A DNA stretch of 64,000 nt from Verrucomicrobiota bacterium (GCA_022710935.1 JAKLFY010000015.1:40068-104067), one strand, 5' to 3'. Shown: positions 39,546 through 48,106, numbered from the stretch's first letter. Notes: generated from the sequence alone by a model not told the origin. Program-made: numbers and translations.

Positions 39546-39574
39546 TTGACCCGGCGTCGGGCGGATGTTATCCA
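39546..39574 (+). promoter_or_regulatory. Possible promoter of the secreted-protein gene
   Basis: TTGACC and TATCCA lie 17 bases apart, about 45 bases before ATG 39620. The -35 box is good and the -10 box is weak. Confidence 0.25.
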
Positions 39575-39619
39575 CCGTATAGCATTGATTACCAACAAAT
39601 TCGACCTCGAACGGATTCT

Positions 39620-41725
39620 ATGAAGATAGTACTACTGACACTGGGAACCCTGGCCGCCTGCTCGATTGCGGCCTGGGCTGACTTCGTCTACGTGACGGCG
39701 ACCACCTCGAACTGCACCGACACCGCCGAGTGCCGCCTCAACGAGGATGTCAATCTCTACGGCGGTTACGTCTACAACGAGAACAGCTTTGGCGCTTTCA
39801 CGACCGCCGTTTCCCTGGCCCCGGGCAAGCCCGCCACCGCCGGGGCCCGCTACTTCAGCACCTCCTTCATGAGCGGCTCGTCGCCTGACTTCGGGGTGAC
39901 GCTCAGCCCCACGCTCGGAATCCCCGGCGGCGTTTACCGCATCTACCATGTCTTCAGCTCGGCGGCCGGGAATGTGAGCACCAACGTTGTGCTTGGCGTG
40001 ACCGCGATCGATGGCTGCACTCTCTCATTCACCAACACCGACAAGTTCCAGGCCAGCAACGGCGCCGCCTCCGGCGGGATGAACGCGTGGCAGTTCCTGG
40101 GCTATCTGACCAACGCGGCGGACGTCACCGTGCCCACCATCAACTTCTACTGGGAAAGCGGTGACGTGGATGCCGGGGCGCAGCATCGCCTCCTGATCGA
40201 CACATTCCTGTTTGTCAGCGACAGTTGCACTGAGGTGCCGGCGGTGGGGATCTCGGGATCGTACGTGACCACGTCCACTTCGGTCACCGTGACGGGTGTC
40301 GACGCCAACGCCACGGCCGTCAAGGTGTATCAATACGTCAATAATGCCTGGACGCTCGTCGGGCAGAGAACCGACGCGATCGCTGCCGGCACTCTGACAG
40401 TGCCCGTCACCGGCCTCGTCAGCACGGGCCAACTCGCCGCCACCCAAACGATCGACGGCCAGGAAGGCTGTCTCTGGGGTGTCCCGACGGGCATCGTGGT
40501 GGGCGCGGTCAACCCGCACGTGCGCCTCGCCTTGAGCCTGCGCGAGACTCCCAGCACCGGACCGGTCGGCTCGGCGGGCGTAACGACCGGCGGCACGACG
40601 GCGAATATCCATTTCCTGGGCGTCACCAACCGGCTCACGGCCGCTCCGGGCTATCCCGGCCAGGTGCTTGTCCCGAGCAGCGACGGCTGGCAGACCGTCA
40701 CGTTCGATGCCGGAATCCAGAGCGTGGGCGACTCCGCGAACGCAACGGGCACAGCGGTCGCGGGGGCGGGATACAACCCCCACGAAACCGTCGCCATCCA
40801 GGTGTACGCCTATCGCACCCTTCCGGACGACGCCGGTAACATCTACTCGATCACTCCCGCTCAATCCGAAACGCTCACCAGCACCGCAGGATTCCAGGTG
40901 AACTGGGCCTGGGACGCCGTGCCCGGCGCCGACGGCTACCGGCTCATGCGCGATCTCAACAGCGGCGGCTACCTCGAGTATGCGGACGTGTCCGGGGCCA
41001 CGACTTTCAGCGACGCCAACAACGCCTGGTTGTGGGGCGGCGAAGCGACGCCCAACCGGCTCCAAACCGGACCGTCGGTCAAGTGGAACACCGCCACCGG
41101 CGATCCCGATGCCGTAGGCTGCATCTCCTGTCTCCGGAGCAACTGGTACACGATCGACGCGCTGGCCTTTGCCATCGACGACCTCACGTCCGTCGGCCCG
41201 CACGATATCTACATCGATACCATCGAGAATGGCACCAATGTGTTTTACGGATTCGAAGCCTCGCCGGCCGGCACAACCGATGTCGGCTTCAGGGCCCCGA
41301 GTTTCTCGGGCAGCACCACCGGCAACCTCGCCGGCGCGCCCAACTCCGCCGCCGTCGTCAACACCGCCGCCTACGAGGGCACCAAATCGATCCGCGTCCA
41401 ATGGTCGTGGAACGGCCTGGTGAACACCAAATGGCTGCGCCTGACCACCTCGGGCGCCGGCAACCCGCAGGTCAATATCCTGGACCCGATCACGATCCGA
41501 TTCCTGTTCGTGCCCGATGGTGGCGCCATGCCGGCCCCCCCGCCCGCGCCGAGCCTCTCGATCCTCCAGACCGAGGGCCAGACACTGCTCGACTGGGTCG
41601 GCGGCCATCGCCTCCAGACCGCGCCAGCCGTGACCGGCTCGTACACCAACGTGCCCGGCGTCACCCTGGCGCCCTACACGAACAGCTTCCCCGAGCCGCA
41701 GCGGTTCTTCCGGCTCGTCGATTAA
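39620..41725 (+). CDS. Large secreted protein with fibronectin-III-like segment
   Basis: A 701-residue protein with a signal peptide (MKIVLLTLGTLAACSIAAWA). The N-terminal 190 residues are a beta-rich domain (VNLYGGYVYNENSFGAF, VYRIYHVFSSAAGNVSTNVVLG). Residues near 415-460 resemble an FN3 strand set (FQVNWAWDAVPGADGYRLMRD), and a carbohydrate-binding-like part follows (FYGFEASPAGTTDVGF, IRVQWSWNG). The C-terminal module (LSILQTEGQTLLDWVGGHRLQTAPAV) is the same kind of tail as on the LamG/Ig protein. Function unknown; it is likely an extracellular binding protein. It is monocistronic, preceded by a repeat and followed by a strong hairpin. Confidence 0.75.
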   Translation: MKIVLLTLGTLAACSIAAWADFVYVTATTSNCTDTAECRLNEDVNLYGGYVYNENSFGAFTTAVSLAPGKPATAGARYFSTSFMSGSSPDFGVTLSPTLGIPGGVYRIYHVFSSAAGNVSTNVVLGVTAIDGCTLSFTNTDKFQASNGAASGGMNAWQFLGYLTNAADVTVPTINFYWESGDVDAGAQHRLLIDTFLFVSDSCTEVPAVGISGSYVTTSTSVTVTGVDANATAVKVYQYVNNAWTLVGQRTDAIAAGTLTVPVTGLVSTGQLAATQTIDGQEGCLWGVPTGIVVGAVNPHVRLALSLRETPSTGPVGSAGVTTGGTTANIHFLGVTNRLTAAPGYPGQVLVPSSDGWQTVTFDAGIQSVGDSANATGTAVAGAGYNPHETVAIQVYAYRTLPDDAGNIYSITPAQSETLTSTAGFQVNWAWDAVPGADGYRLMRDLNSGGYLEYADVSGATTFSDANNAWLWGGEATPNRLQTGPSVKWNTATGDPDAVGCISCLRSNWYTIDALAFAIDDLTSVGPHDIYIDTIENGTNVFYGFEASPAGTTDVGFRAPSFSGSTTGNLAGAPNSAAVVNTAAYEGTKSIRVQWSWNGLVNTKWLRLTTSGAGNPQVNILDPITIRFLFVPDGGAMPAPPPAPSLSILQTEGQTLLDWVGGHRLQTAPAVTGSYTNVPGVTLAPYTNSFPEPQRFFRLVD

Positions 41726-41787
41726 TCGTGTCTCGCGAAGGCGAACCGCCCGCGCGTCGCGGTCCGCCAATCCGCGGTATCCCTGAG

Positions 41788-41817
41788 CCCACTCCTCCTG
41801 AGAGAAGGAGGAGTGGG
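41788..41817 (+). terminator. Strong hairpin after the secreted-protein gene
   Basis: A perfect 12-bp stem (CCCACTCCTCCT facing AGGAGGAGTGGG) with a 6-base loop, 62 bases after the stop at 41725. No T-run follows, so Rho-independent termination is only possible. Confidence 0.5.
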
Positions 41818-41903
41818 ACGGACCAGAAGACCGTACAAGGGGTCAGTAGGGCCTGGTTGGAACCCACTTGAGATCATGATTCTGAATCCGCGACGACTAG
41901 CGC

Positions 41904-42149
41904 GCCTGCCCGCGGCGGGCGGCGTTTGAGCTTGTCGACGGGTGGCGCGAGTCCAACGAGCACACGCTGCGCGCCAACATCGTTCACGAGCACACCGACC
42001 TGCGCCGGTACGAGATGAGGCAGGGCGTGACGTTGTTGCGCGCTCTGCCGGTGTTCTCCGTACGGCTGGGCCTCAACGGCAGAAGCGAAGTCGTCGAGAC
42101 CGAGTCCGGCCGGGCCATCTCGGATCTCAAATTTCAAATTTCAAATCTC
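41904..42149 (+). pseudogene. cas4 fragment, copy 1
   Basis: The frame reads CPRRAAFELVDGWRESNEHTLR, then LPVFSVRLGLNGRSEVVE, the N-terminal third of a type I-C-style Cas4. An in-frame TAG lies just upstream and the sequence ends in AT-rich ATTTCAAAT repeats, so it is a dead fragment. Bases 41906-42146 align without gaps to 44357-44597 (offset 2451) with about eight differences. Confidence 0.75.
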
Positions 42150-42493
42150 CAAGAGAACACATTGAATTTGCTGGTGTTGTCAGAGCAGTACTTCTCGGTG
42201 TTCATTCTCCTGCTCAAGCAACAACGGGATGCGTTTGGCTTCACCACGGTAGGGGTCTGTCCCGGAAAGCAGGAATGTTGTGCATGACGCAGTCGCTGGG
42301 CGGGCGTGGGGGCTGGCCGGCATGGCGCACAGAGGGCAGAGCGCCTCATGAAACGGGGCGGATCATGAAGGACGGCTGGTTTCCTGCGTTTCCCCTCATG
42401 TTCCGTCCTGCTTCATGAGGGGTTTCCATTTCCGGGCGTGGTTTTGCCACAGCCCGGATGTGAGACTCCGCGAAGCTCCACGAAAGCTCCGGG
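42150..42493. other. Intergenic region with repeat block
   Basis: Apart from the 82-bp repeat at 42247-42328, no frame here shows family features. The stretch 42430-42490 carries a GCCCGGATGTGAGACTCCG motif that recurs near 45293. Confidence 0.5.
42247..42328 (+). repeat. 82-bp direct repeat, copy 1
   Basis: The block from CGGTAGGGGTC to GGCATGGCGC matches 44972-45053 with two differences (offset 2725). It follows a cas4 fragment in both places. Confidence 0.85.
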
Positions 42494-43765
42494 CTAACGA
42501 ATTGCCTTCACGTCGTAACACCAGAGGCGCCCGTGGTCCCGCAGATAGAACCTCCCGTTTGACACGACCGGGTAGGCCCAGGCCTTCTCCATGGGACTTG
42601 ATCGCTCGGGTTGGTCCGGGGGAGCGAACCGGCCCTTTTCACGGTAACCCTCGGGCGAAGGTTCGACCAGACCGGCCTCGCCATTCTCGGCGTGGAGGTA
42701 GAGCCGGCCGTCGGCGTAACACAGGGAGGCCGCGCCCAAGGCGCGTTCTTCCCACTTCACACGTCCGGTGGCGAATTCCACGCAGAGCAGGGCCTGTGCC
42801 GTGGTCCCGTACAGATATTCTTTGACCTTCACGGCGCCGCCGATGGCCGTCGGCAACTTTGCCTCGAAATAGAGCTCTTCGATTTCGACCCGGTCAGCCC
42901 TGGACATGAGCTTGATCGAACCGGCACCCGTGCCGGCCGACGCCCAGTAAACGGCGCCTTCGGCCGCCAGGGGCGAAGGGATGTTCGCGTTGAACCTGCT
43001 GACGGCCCTGGCATGGTGCCAAAGCAACCGGCCTGACCCGGCGTCGACACCGACCAGCCCTTTTTGGAGCAATTGCGCATAGTGCCGCACACCACCCGCC
43101 TCGACCACGATGGCGGAGGCGTAGGCCGCTTCGCCGGCGTCTGGCAGAACGGCTTTCCAAATGGTCTCGCCCGTCTGCTTGCGAAGCGCGACGATCGTTG
43201 CCTCCGCGCCGCCCGGCGTGCAGATCAGCGTGTCGCCATCGATCAACGGCGATTCCGCATAGGCCCATTCGCCCGGTTTGCCGCCGAAATCGGTGCGGAG
43301 GTTCTTCTGCCAGCGCGCCTTGCCGTTGCCAACCTCCAGGCATGCCAGGTCGCCATCCGAGCCCAGGGCGAAGAGGAAATCACCCTCGACTGTCGGGGTC
43401 GAGCGAGCGGCGGGCATATTGGGGTTCTGTTTGGGATTGCCCACGTTGCCGAGGCGCGTCGACCAGACACGCTGTCCGTCCCGCGTGTCGATTGCCTGGA
43501 CGAATTCGTTCGCGGTGCCTTCGTTGGCCAGCACGTAGAGCCGGTCTCCGGCCACGGCGGGCGCCGCGTAGCCGGCGCCGATGTCCGATCTCTTCCAAAG
43601 CAGCTTGGGGCCTTCCGGCGGCCACTCCGGGAGCAGGCCGGTCTCCCGCGAAATGCCATTGCGCTCAGGCCCGCGCCACTGGGCCCAATCGGCCCCCCTC
43701 GCCACCACCAACGCAAGAATCAACGCACTGGCGAGTGTAACCGTCTCATGTCTTCGTCTCTGCAT
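42494..43765 (-). CDS. PQQ-type beta-propeller secreted protein
   Basis: A 423-residue protein from ATG 43765, with GAGGAG 8 bases upstream and a signal peptide (LASALILALVVARG). It opens with ADWAQWRGPERNGISRETGLL, the standard beginning of PQQ-like propeller proteins of Planctomycetes and Verrucomicrobia. It continues through blades such as LYVLANEGTANEFVQAID, LFALGSDGDLACLEV and LLCVEFATGRVKWEE, ending RFYLRDHGRLWCYDV. The PQQ-dehydrogenase catalytic residues are not evident, so it is probably a binding or assembly protein. It lies between the two cas4 fragments in the opposite orientation and looks intact. Confidence 0.88.
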   Translation of the reverse strand: MQRRRHETVTLASALILALVVARGADWAQWRGPERNGISRETGLLPEWPPEGPKLLWKRSDIGAGYAAPAVAGDRLYVLANEGTANEFVQAIDTRDGQRVWSTRLGNVGNPKQNPNMPAARSTPTVEGDFLFALGSDGDLACLEVGNGKARWQKNLRTDFGGKPGEWAYAESPLIDGDTLICTPGGAEATIVALRKQTGETIWKAVLPDAGEAAYASAIVVEAGGVRHYAQLLQKGLVGVDAGSGRLLWHHARAVSRFNANIPSPLAAEGAVYWASAGTGAGSIKLMSRADRVEIEELYFEAKLPTAIGGAVKVKEYLYGTTAQALLCVEFATGRVKWEERALGAASLCYADGRLYLHAENGEAGLVEPSPEGYREKGRFAPPDQPERSSPMEKAWAYPVVSNGRFYLRDHGRLWCYDVKAIR

Positions 43766-43933
43766 GTGACTCTCCTCTCCGCCGCCTGGACGTTCCTCCA
43801 ACAAACCGCCAGAGTGTCGCCACCCGCGAGACTGCTCCCCGGAACGTGACATTCCAGTCTGAGTTCGAGCGGCATGAGGCATGTTCTTCGCCGCCTCACG
43901 CCAATCTGTCAATACGCCTTTTCCGGGGGGGCG

Positions 43934-44296
43934 ATGTCAGCAGATGCCAGACCCCGTCGCGTAGACTCACTGGCGAAGATCGGTGCGCCGGTGCTTGCCG
44001 CCGCCTACGGCGACAACGCCGGCTTCATCGAGGACGACCTTGCCCTGTTCTGGCAGGCGCTCACGCAGATATTCGACGACGATCGCTCCGCCTCACGCGG
44101 CACGATGGCCCCGCGCAAACCGGTCGTCTTCAAGCACCAGTCGGCGCTCCGAAATGCGCAGGCACACCGACTCTTTGAGCGAGTCGCGGTTCCATGCAAA
44201 CCCAGCACCTCCTCGGCCCGGCGCTTCACCGATTACGATGTGGCCGTCCACAAGACCGATCCGCCGTCAGACATCGAACGGATCGAACTTCTTTGA
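43934..44296 (+). pseudogene. cas7 (Csd2, type I-C) C-terminal fragment
   Basis: The frame gives about 120 residues. From AAAYGDNAGFIEDDLALFWQAL it follows the C terminus of type I-C Cas7: DDDRSASRGTMAPRKPVVFKHQSAL, then AQAHRLFERVAV and ARRFTDYDVAVHKTDPPSD (each shown in pieces under 20: DDDRSASRGTM, PVVFKHQSALRNAQAHRLFERV, RRFTDYDVAV). Intact Cas7 is about 280-300 residues, so the N-terminal RNA-binding part is missing. The fragment ends 43 bases before cas4, the normal gene order of type I-C loci, so the identification is supported by both sequence and context. Confidence 0.75.
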
Positions 44297-44339
44297 ACGA
44301 GCATGCGCATGCACAGGAGGGAGAGGCCCTCCCCCCCTC

Positions 44340-44868
44340 ATGAACGACTCCCTCTACTGCCCGCGGCGGGCGGCGTTTGAGTTTGTCGACGGGTGGCGCG
44401 AGTCCAACGAGCACACGCTGCGCGCCAACATCGTTCACGAGCACACCGAACTGCGCGGGTACGAGGTGAGGCAGGGCGTGACGTTGTTGCCCGCGCTGCC
44501 GGTGTTCTCCGTACGGCTGGGCCTCAACGGCAGAAGCGAAGTCGTCGAGACCGAGTCCGCCCGGGCCATCTCGGATCTCAAATTTCAACTTTCAAATTTC
44601 AGATCCCTGAAGCCGGCCGAGTTCACGCCGGAGTTGCGGGCTTTGACCCAAGCTGTCGTGGGCGGGCTGCGCGCCTTGTTCGGAGAATCTCAAATTTCAG
44701 ATTTGAAATCTGAAATCTCAAATCCCCCCCGCCCCCACTCCCACCCTGCCGCCGGCGGAGTTCAAGCCCACCTGTGAAAGATGTTCCCTGTGCGAGGTTT
44801 GTCTGCCGCCCGTCGTGTCGGATCCGGCGGCGGTGGCGGTGGCCAGCCGCCGGGTGCTCGAAACATGA
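44340..44868 (+). pseudogene. cas4 with nuclease core deleted and frameshift, copy 2
   Basis: ATG 44340 begins MNDSLYCPRRAAFEFVDG, the N terminus of Cas4 with its first cluster cysteine, followed by VRLGLNGRSEVVE. The next expected part, the RecB-type nuclease motif (E-Y-K-x-G), is absent. AT-rich ISDLKFQLSN sequence stands in its place, and the frame resumes at FTPELRALTQAVVGGLRAL. A run of seven C near 44714 shifts the frame; in the shifted frame the C-terminal cysteines appear (PTCERCSLCEVCLPP), ending at TGA 44868. Cas4 normally trims prespacers during CRISPR adaptation. This copy has no nuclease centre and cannot do so. Confidence 0.8.
44687..44732. repeat. AT-rich palindromic repeat inside the cas4 remnant
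   Basis: The segment contains CAAATTTCAGATTTGAAATC and its near-inverse, strikingly AT-rich for this genome. Related ATTTCAAATTT units stand at 42126-42147 and 44577-44602. Confidence 0.7.
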
Positions 44869-44936
44869 GATGTCCCATGCCGGATTTGAAATCGACGTGG
44901 TTCTCGGCCATGTTGGGTGCCAAGGAGGAAAACCAC

Positions 44937-44970
44937 ATGACCTACGAATCGTTTGAGCACTTGCCGGTCC
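44937..44970 (+). pseudogene. 5' stub of a four-helix-bundle (S23-like) gene
   Basis: A strong AAGGAGG precedes ATG 44937, which reads MTYESFEHLPV. This resembles the opening of four-helix-bundle proteins related to the 23S intervening-sequence protein (typically ...FEDLPVWQ). After 11 codons the sequence passes into the 82-bp repeat. The assignment rests on few residues. Confidence 0.35.
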
Positions 44971-44971
44971 G

Positions 44972-45053
44972 CGGTAGGGGTCAGTCCCGGAAAGCAGGAA
45001 TGTTGTGCATGACGCAGTCGCTGGGCGGGCGTGGGGGCCGGCCGGCATGGCGC
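44972..45053 (+). repeat. 82-bp direct repeat, copy 2
   Basis: Matches 42247-42328 with two substitutions. Weaker similarity continues for about 25 bases beyond it. Confidence 0.85.
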
Positions 45054-45164
45054 GCAAAAGGAAGAGTGCCTGATGACTCGTCCGGCGTATGAACCTGGTG
45101 GACGGCGTGGTCGCCGCCCGTTACAGTTACGCCAATAATCGGTTGGACTGCAATAGCAGCGATT

Positions 45165-45260
45165 GGAGAGTGAAGGGTGCCTGGTGGCCCTCGCGGTCTT
45201 CAAAACCGTTGTGTCGGCGCTCGCGTCGACAGGAGTGTTCGATTCGCTCCCTCTCCGCCA
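45165..45260 (+). tRNA. selC: tRNA-Sec (selenocysteine, anticodon TCA)
   Basis: The 96-nt sequence, with encoded CCA, folds as a bacterial selenocysteine tRNA. The anticodon arm GCGGT-CTTCAAA-ACCGT gives TCA. The variable arm is very long (TGTCGGCG facing CGTCGACA). The acceptor GGAGAG pairs with CTCTCC, and the T-arm GAGTG-TTCGATT-CGCTC is normal. The length and the extended D and variable arms distinguish it from tRNA-Leu or tRNA-Ser. Confidence 0.93.
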
Positions 45261-45332
45261 AACACCGACTTCCAGTCGATTCCGGCTGCGTGCCCGGATG
45301 TGAGACTCCGTGGAGCTTCATGCATCATCTGG

Positions 45333-46769
45333 CTAATCTCCAGCGAACGGCAGCACAAGCGAGAGCACCAACGTGGCCAGCAGGCCGACCACGCTGTTGA
45401 CGGTGACCACGATCGTCCACGACTTGAGCGTTTCCTTTTCGGTGAAGCCGCTGAGCTTGCCGACAACCCAGAAGCCGCTGTCGTTCATCCAGGAGCAGAT
45501 CATCGCGCCGAACCCGATCGCCAGGAAGATATAGATTGGATGATGTGGCAAGGCCCCGCCCGTCATCAGGGGATAGACCATTGCCGCCGTCGTCAGCATC
45601 GCCACCGTGGCTGAGCCCTGGGCAATCCGGATCACGGCCGCGACCGTCCAGGCGAGCAGGACCAGGTTCACGTTGTGCCCCGCGGCAGCCTGCTTGACCG
45701 CCTCCCCCACCCCGGCGTTCTTGAGCATGAGACCGAACGCGCCGCCCGCGCTCGTGATGAGGATGATGACACCCGCCGTGGCCAGGGGCGGTCCGATCAT
45801 TTCGTTCACACGCGCCAGCGTGATCCCGCGCTGACGCATAAGCACGCCGATGGCGATCGCCGCCCCAATCAGCAAAGCCACGTTCCGGTTCCCGGCGAAA
45901 GCGATCATGGCATGCCCGGCCGGACGCTGATCGGCCGGCAGCGGGCTGGCCGCGAACGCCGACGCCAGACTGATCAGGAGGATCGGGAGAATGACCGGAA
46001 GAATCGACCAGAAGAAGGAGGGCAACTCGTCTTCGCTCTGATTGACGATGGCACGGAGATCATCGAGCGCCACCCCGGGCGTGTCGCGCATCGGCACCTT
46101 CATCCGCGCGTTGATCCATTTGGCCACCGTCCAGGACGCCGCGACCGGCACGATGCCGACGGCGACGCCGACGATGATCGAGAGGCCGAGATCGACGTGG
46201 AGGACTTCGGCCATCGCCAGCGGCCCGGGATGCGGCGCGCACATCGAATGCGTCACCGCGCCGCTGCAACAGATGGCCATGACATAAAGCAGATAATCCT
46301 TGCCGGTCCGGAGGCAGAGGGCGCGCGCCAGCGGCAGCAGGAGCATGAAGAACGTATCGAAAAAGATCGGGATGGACAGGATGTACCCGGATATCAGGAT
46401 CGCGGCCCCTGCACGCCGTTCGCCAAAAATGGCCAGGAAGCGCCGAACAACCTTGTCCGCCGCGCCGCTCTCCATCAGGCACATGCTGATCACCGACGCG
46501 AGCCCGATGACCACGGCGATCTTGCCGGCTGTGAGGCCAAACTCGGATGTCGTCAACTCGACGGCCTGGACCCAATGGCTGGCGCCGGGCAAAGAGCCGG
46601 GCAAAGAGCCGGCAGGCGCGAGGAGACCCGCCGCGATGGCAGCCAGGATGAGGGCGATGAAGGCGTGGAGGCGGGCCACGGTGATCAGGAAGATCACGAG
46701 GGCCATGCAGATGGCCAGGACGGCAAAGGGCCAGTACACTGAAGCGCCGGCGGCAAAGAGAGATCCCAT
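45333..46769 (-). CDS. GntP-family gluconate/organic acid permease
   Basis: A 478-residue, highly hydrophobic protein with about 12-14 membrane helices. Family phrases are visible: GKIAVVIGLASVISMCLMESGAADKVVRR (split GLASVISMCLMESGAADK), SIPIFFDTFFMLLLPLAR, THSMCAPHPGPLAMAEVL, AQGSATVAMLTTAA and CSWMNDSGFWVV. It imports gluconate or a related hydroxy acid by proton symport. Start ATG 46769 has AAGGGA 7 bases upstream. It follows the gene at 46782 by 12 bases and is probably cotranscribed. Substrate choice cannot be read from the sequence. Confidence 0.92.
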   Translation of the reverse strand: MGSLFAAGASVYWPFAVLAICMALVIFLITVARLHAFIALILAAIAAGLLAPAGSLPGSLPGASHWVQAVELTTSEFGLTAGKIAVVIGLASVISMCLMESGAADKVVRRFLAIFGERRAGAAILISGYILSIPIFFDTFFMLLLPLARALCLRTGKDYLLYVMAICCSGAVTHSMCAPHPGPLAMAEVLHVDLGLSIIVGVAVGIVPVAASWTVAKWINARMKVPMRDTPGVALDDLRAIVNQSEDELPSFFWSILPVILPILLISLASAFAASPLPADQRPAGHAMIAFAGNRNVALLIGAAIAIGVLMRQRGITLARVNEMIGPPLATAGVIILITSAGGAFGLMLKNAGVGEAVKQAAAGHNVNLVLLAWTVAAVIRIAQGSATVAMLTTAAMVYPLMTGGALPHHPIYIFLAIGFGAMICSWMNDSGFWVVGKLSGFTEKETLKSWTIVVTVNSVVGLLATLVLSLVLPFAGD

Positions 46770-46781
46770 GCGGTCCCTTGC

Positions 46782-47987
46782 TTAACGCGCGTTGCCGCTC
46801 TCGAAACGCCGAAACCGGTCTTCCCCCAGGAGCGCGCGCAGGAAATCCATGCGGGCCTGGTCGACTGCCGCCAGTTCCTTGGTCTGCTGGTCGGGGGTGA
46901 GCGTCAGGTCGTTGAGAATGCGGCGGCGTTCCCGGTCGGTTTCCTGGGCGATCTGGTAGAGGGGCAGGACGGTTTCGGCAGGGGCACCCAAGCGCTCGGC
47001 CGCCTGCCGCGCCTGCTGGAAGACGGGATCCTGGCTCAGTTGGTAGTAGGTGTTGCGCCCGTCGCCCAGGGCCGAACGCGTCGCCTCCGCCCGCTGGGCT
47101 TCGAGTTCCTGGCGCCGCTTGACGCTCTGGGGATCGGTGGCCCCGGCCAGCGCGGCCAGTTCGAGGTCGATGCTGTCGGTGGCGCGGAACAGGCTTCGGA
47201 ACTCGTCCGCGGTCGCCTCGAAGCCCGCCACGGTGCGGCGGAGTCGATCCGCATTGTCGGAGTAGCGCAGCAGGTACTCTTCGAGCTGTGCGGGCGTGAG
47301 GACCTTGGCCATCTCCTCGCGCAGTTCCCTGGCGACACGGGCGGACTCGGCGGGATCGATCTCCCGGCCCAGTTCGCGCATCGACTGGGCATGCAGGCGC
47401 AGCTTCTCGCGGCCGCGGAACTCGATGTCGCGCAGGGTGCGCTTGGTTTCGGCTGACAGTTCGCCGAGGAGAGGGCCATCGAGGGTGATGGCGCTGCCAG
47501 GGACCTCCGTGGCCGTGCCGGTGACATCCCAGTGCGGCCCCAGGAGGCGGGTGAGCAGATCGCGCCGCTCGGCTTCGAGGGCGTCCTTTTCCTCGATCGC
47601 CTCCTGGACGGCCTCGGGATCGGGCTCGGGCAGCCACCATTGGTGGTTGGGCGACACCACCTCGGTGGCGCGGCGCCGGGCGAACAGCTCGTTGACATCG
47701 GCCACCACGATATCGCGGATGGTTTCCCTGGGGCACCCGATGCTTTCGAGATTTCGGATGTAGGTGGGGTAGTCATCGGATTCGATGTCGCGCCAACTCA
47801 GGAGCCGCGGCTGAAAAACCAGGTTTGTGCGGATGGGCCGGAGAATGTTGGTGACCATGGCGCGCCGGGGCGGCGGTTCCAGGTGATAGACGGCGGAGGG
47901 CTTGCGCGCACGCCGCCACGCCGTCGCGATGACGAAGTTGGCCAGCAGCGATAGCAACAGCAAAACCAGGGTCACCCGGTAGCGCAT
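46782..47987 (-). CDS. Hypothetical protein with N-terminal membrane anchor and helical body
   Basis: About 401 residues. MRYRVTLVLLLLSLLANFVIA is a membrane anchor. The rest is charged and strongly helical (REELREEMAKVLTPAQLEEYLLRY, EYLLRYSDNADRLRR, LTLTPDQQTKELAAVDQAR). TPAQ/TPDQ-type phrases recur before helices, as in LTxxQ motif periplasmic proteins, but no clear family is recognised. It may be a periplasmic, coiled-coil-rich protein. ATG 47987 is chosen for the anchor; ATG 48005 is in frame. It is divergent from mqnD. Confidence 0.7.
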   Translation of the reverse strand: MRYRVTLVLLLLSLLANFVIATAWRRARKPSAVYHLEPPPRRAMVTNILRPIRTNLVFQPRLLSWRDIESDDYPTYIRNLESIGCPRETIRDIVVADVNELFARRRATEVVSPNHQWWLPEPDPEAVQEAIEEKDALEAERRDLLTRLLGPHWDVTGTATEVPGSAITLDGPLLGELSAETKRTLRDIEFRGREKLRLHAQSMRELGREIDPAESARVARELREEMAKVLTPAQLEEYLLRYSDNADRLRRTVAGFEATADEFRSLFRATDSIDLELAALAGATDPQSVKRRQELEAQRAEATRSALGDGRNTYYQLSQDPVFQQARQAAERLGAPAETVLPLYQIAQETDRERRRILNDLTLTPDQQTKELAAVDQARMDFLRALLGEDRFRRFESGNAR

Positions 47988-48069
47988 GGGGCGATTCTGG
48001 CGCATTCGCCCGCGGCGGGCAAATCCAAAGTCGCGCTGTGTCGCGCTGCGCTGATTGCGCGCTTATTGG

Positions 48070-48099
48070 TTGGTCAGTCGCGCGCGGACGCTCTAGTCT
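48070..48099 (+). promoter_or_regulatory. Candidate promoter of mqnD
   Basis: TTGGTC and TAGTCT are spaced by 18 bases, ending 8 bases before ATG 48107. This implies a very short leader. The gap to the divergent gene is 119 bases. Confidence 0.3.
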
Positions 48100-48106
48100 G
48101 TCCGCC

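Noticed and set aside
45165..45260. tRNA-Leu or tRNA-Ser
   Set aside because: The anticodon TCA sits in a selenocysteine-type fold with a very long variable arm and 96-nt length; Ser with TGA does not fit the loop.
41870..45330. CRISPR array beside the cas fragments
   Set aside because: No regularly spaced direct repeats of 28-37 bases; the 82-bp block occurs only twice and 2.7 kb apart.
46060..47736. 558-codon minus-strand frame overlapping the permease and its neighbour
   Set aside because: It is in a different frame from two well-supported genes on the same strand and encodes an Arg/Pro-rich product.
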